64,000 nt of DNA from Sphaerisporangium aureirubrum. Its GTDB lineage: Bacteria > Actinomycetota > Actinomycetes > Streptosporangiales > Streptosporangiaceae. Position numbers and translations under genes: made by a program. Numbering within the stretch: the stretch's first letter is position 1; each line of letters opens with the position of its first letter. The DNA lies in assembly GCF_042658925.1 (NCBI RefSeq), contig NZ_JBHSRF010000005.1, forward strand, positions 180,944-244,943, in the 5' to 3' direction. This document shows, piece after piece, positions 63,767 to 64,000 of this stretch. The notes under the pieces are model-generated. The model saw only the letters and a list, made by a program, of their open reading frames with translations, did not search any database and was not told the origin of the DNA.

Positions 63767-63882
63767 TCGGCGCCGGAGGAGTGTCGGCGCCGGAGGAGTG
63801 TCGGCGCCGGAGGAGTGTTGGCGCCGGGGGAGTGCGTTGGCGCTGGAGGAGTGCTGCGGCGCCGGAGGAGTGCGGCGGCGCC
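63767..63882 (+). repeat. 17-bp tandem repeats
   Basis: TCGGCGCCGGAGGAGTG occurs three times without change (63767-63817), followed by degenerate units (ttggcgccgggggagtg, ttggcgctggaggagtg, then cggcgccggaggagtg). The core GGCGCCGGAGGA is the same as the edge of the 242-bp repeat unit. Confidence 0.8.
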
Positions 63883-63916
63883 GGTTGAATCCCCCTCTAG
63901 GGGACAAGGCGGTGGG

Positions 63917-64000
63917 TTAGAAGCCGCAGGATTCGGCGAGGCTCTTGGCGGCTTCCTTTTTGACTTGGGAGTTCGGGGTGGGGGTGAGTTGGGGGGTGGC
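63917..64000 (-). CDS. C-terminal end of an unidentified protein, cut by the window edge
   Basis: The minus-strand frame from 64000 runs 27 codons to a TAA at 63917-63919, ending NSQVKKEAAKSLAESCGF. Composition with Lys-rich, helical residues differs from the shadow frames of the repeats, and the T/P-rich stretch before it would fit the linker of an exported protein. Too short to name. Confidence 0.4.
   Translation of the reverse strand, partial: ATPQLTPTPNSQVKKEAAKSLAESCGF

Noticed and set aside
63102..63920. A 272-codon plus-strand open frame after the IS element
   Set aside because: It lies over the IS right end and repeat units; the same peptide pieces recur with the repeat, so it is not a gene.

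Overview
The window is about 70% GC or higher, has strong third-position G/C bias and frequent GTG starts. It carries actinobacterial hallmarks: ECF sigma factor with a SnoaL-like tail, IdeR/DtxR-type iron boxes, GH130/GT4 glycan operon, NRPS genes and many one-component regulators. A filamentous actinomycete of the Streptosporangiales type (Nonomuraea/Actinomadura-like) is my best guess; it is an inference, since no rRNA or tRNA gene is present.

Layout. 1-2458: 3' part of a GH13 glucosidase and a LacI regulator. 2493-11589: a mirror-image immune-type locus. Two very large paralogues (TIR - CHAT protease - NB-ARC ATPase - TPR) point away from each other, with a stand-alone TIR gene and the debris of a duplicated leader between them. 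11555-16463: translationally coupled operon for two GT4 glycosyltransferases, a six-hairpin-like protein and a GH130 enzyme. 16522-28582: a compact NRPS locus on the minus strand (A-PCP protein, then a C-A-PCP-TE-MFS fusion, then a class V aminotransferase-fold enzyme), preceded by a TetR-regulated ABC exporter. 28656-37523: regulator/enzyme pairs with readable palindromic operators (hydrolase/ArsR-like, MerR/Cys-rich protein, SDR/MerR), a membrane NACHT-WD40 protein, and two exported proteins. 37653-46257: potassium homeostasis (KtrAB-like uptake, KhtTU-like antiporter), a sigma factor, a VOC protein, and two tandem MFS transporters, each followed by a strong hairpin. 46390-52850: a complete Entner-Doudoroff operon zwf-edd-glk-eda with 4-nt stop/start overlaps, divergent from a ROK regulator. 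52779-58359: a DUF2470/HugZ-like protein and a cysteine-free ribosomal protein S4 paralogue sharing iron boxes, a subtilisin-like protease without signal peptide, and a membrane spermidine-synthase-like protein. 58360-64000: an accessory tail of structured 240-280 bp repeats in opposite orientations around a small cassette, one array interrupted by an IS21-family element with its 5-bp target duplication; the other array contains an assembly gap.

How the genes work together. The 2.5-11.6 kb locus looks like a self-contained NLR-type defence or cell-death module: the TPR arrays would sense, NB-ARC would switch, and CHAT and TIR would act. The glutamate expected for TIR NADase activity is kept only in the stand-alone TIR. 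The NRPS locus could make and export a small two-building-block product: it has two adenylation domains, one condensation domain, a thioesterase with a cysteine nucleophile, and a transporter fused to the assembly line. The ED operon channels glucose through 6-phosphogluconate to pyruvate and glyceraldehyde-3-phosphate under a likely sugar-responsive ROK repressor.
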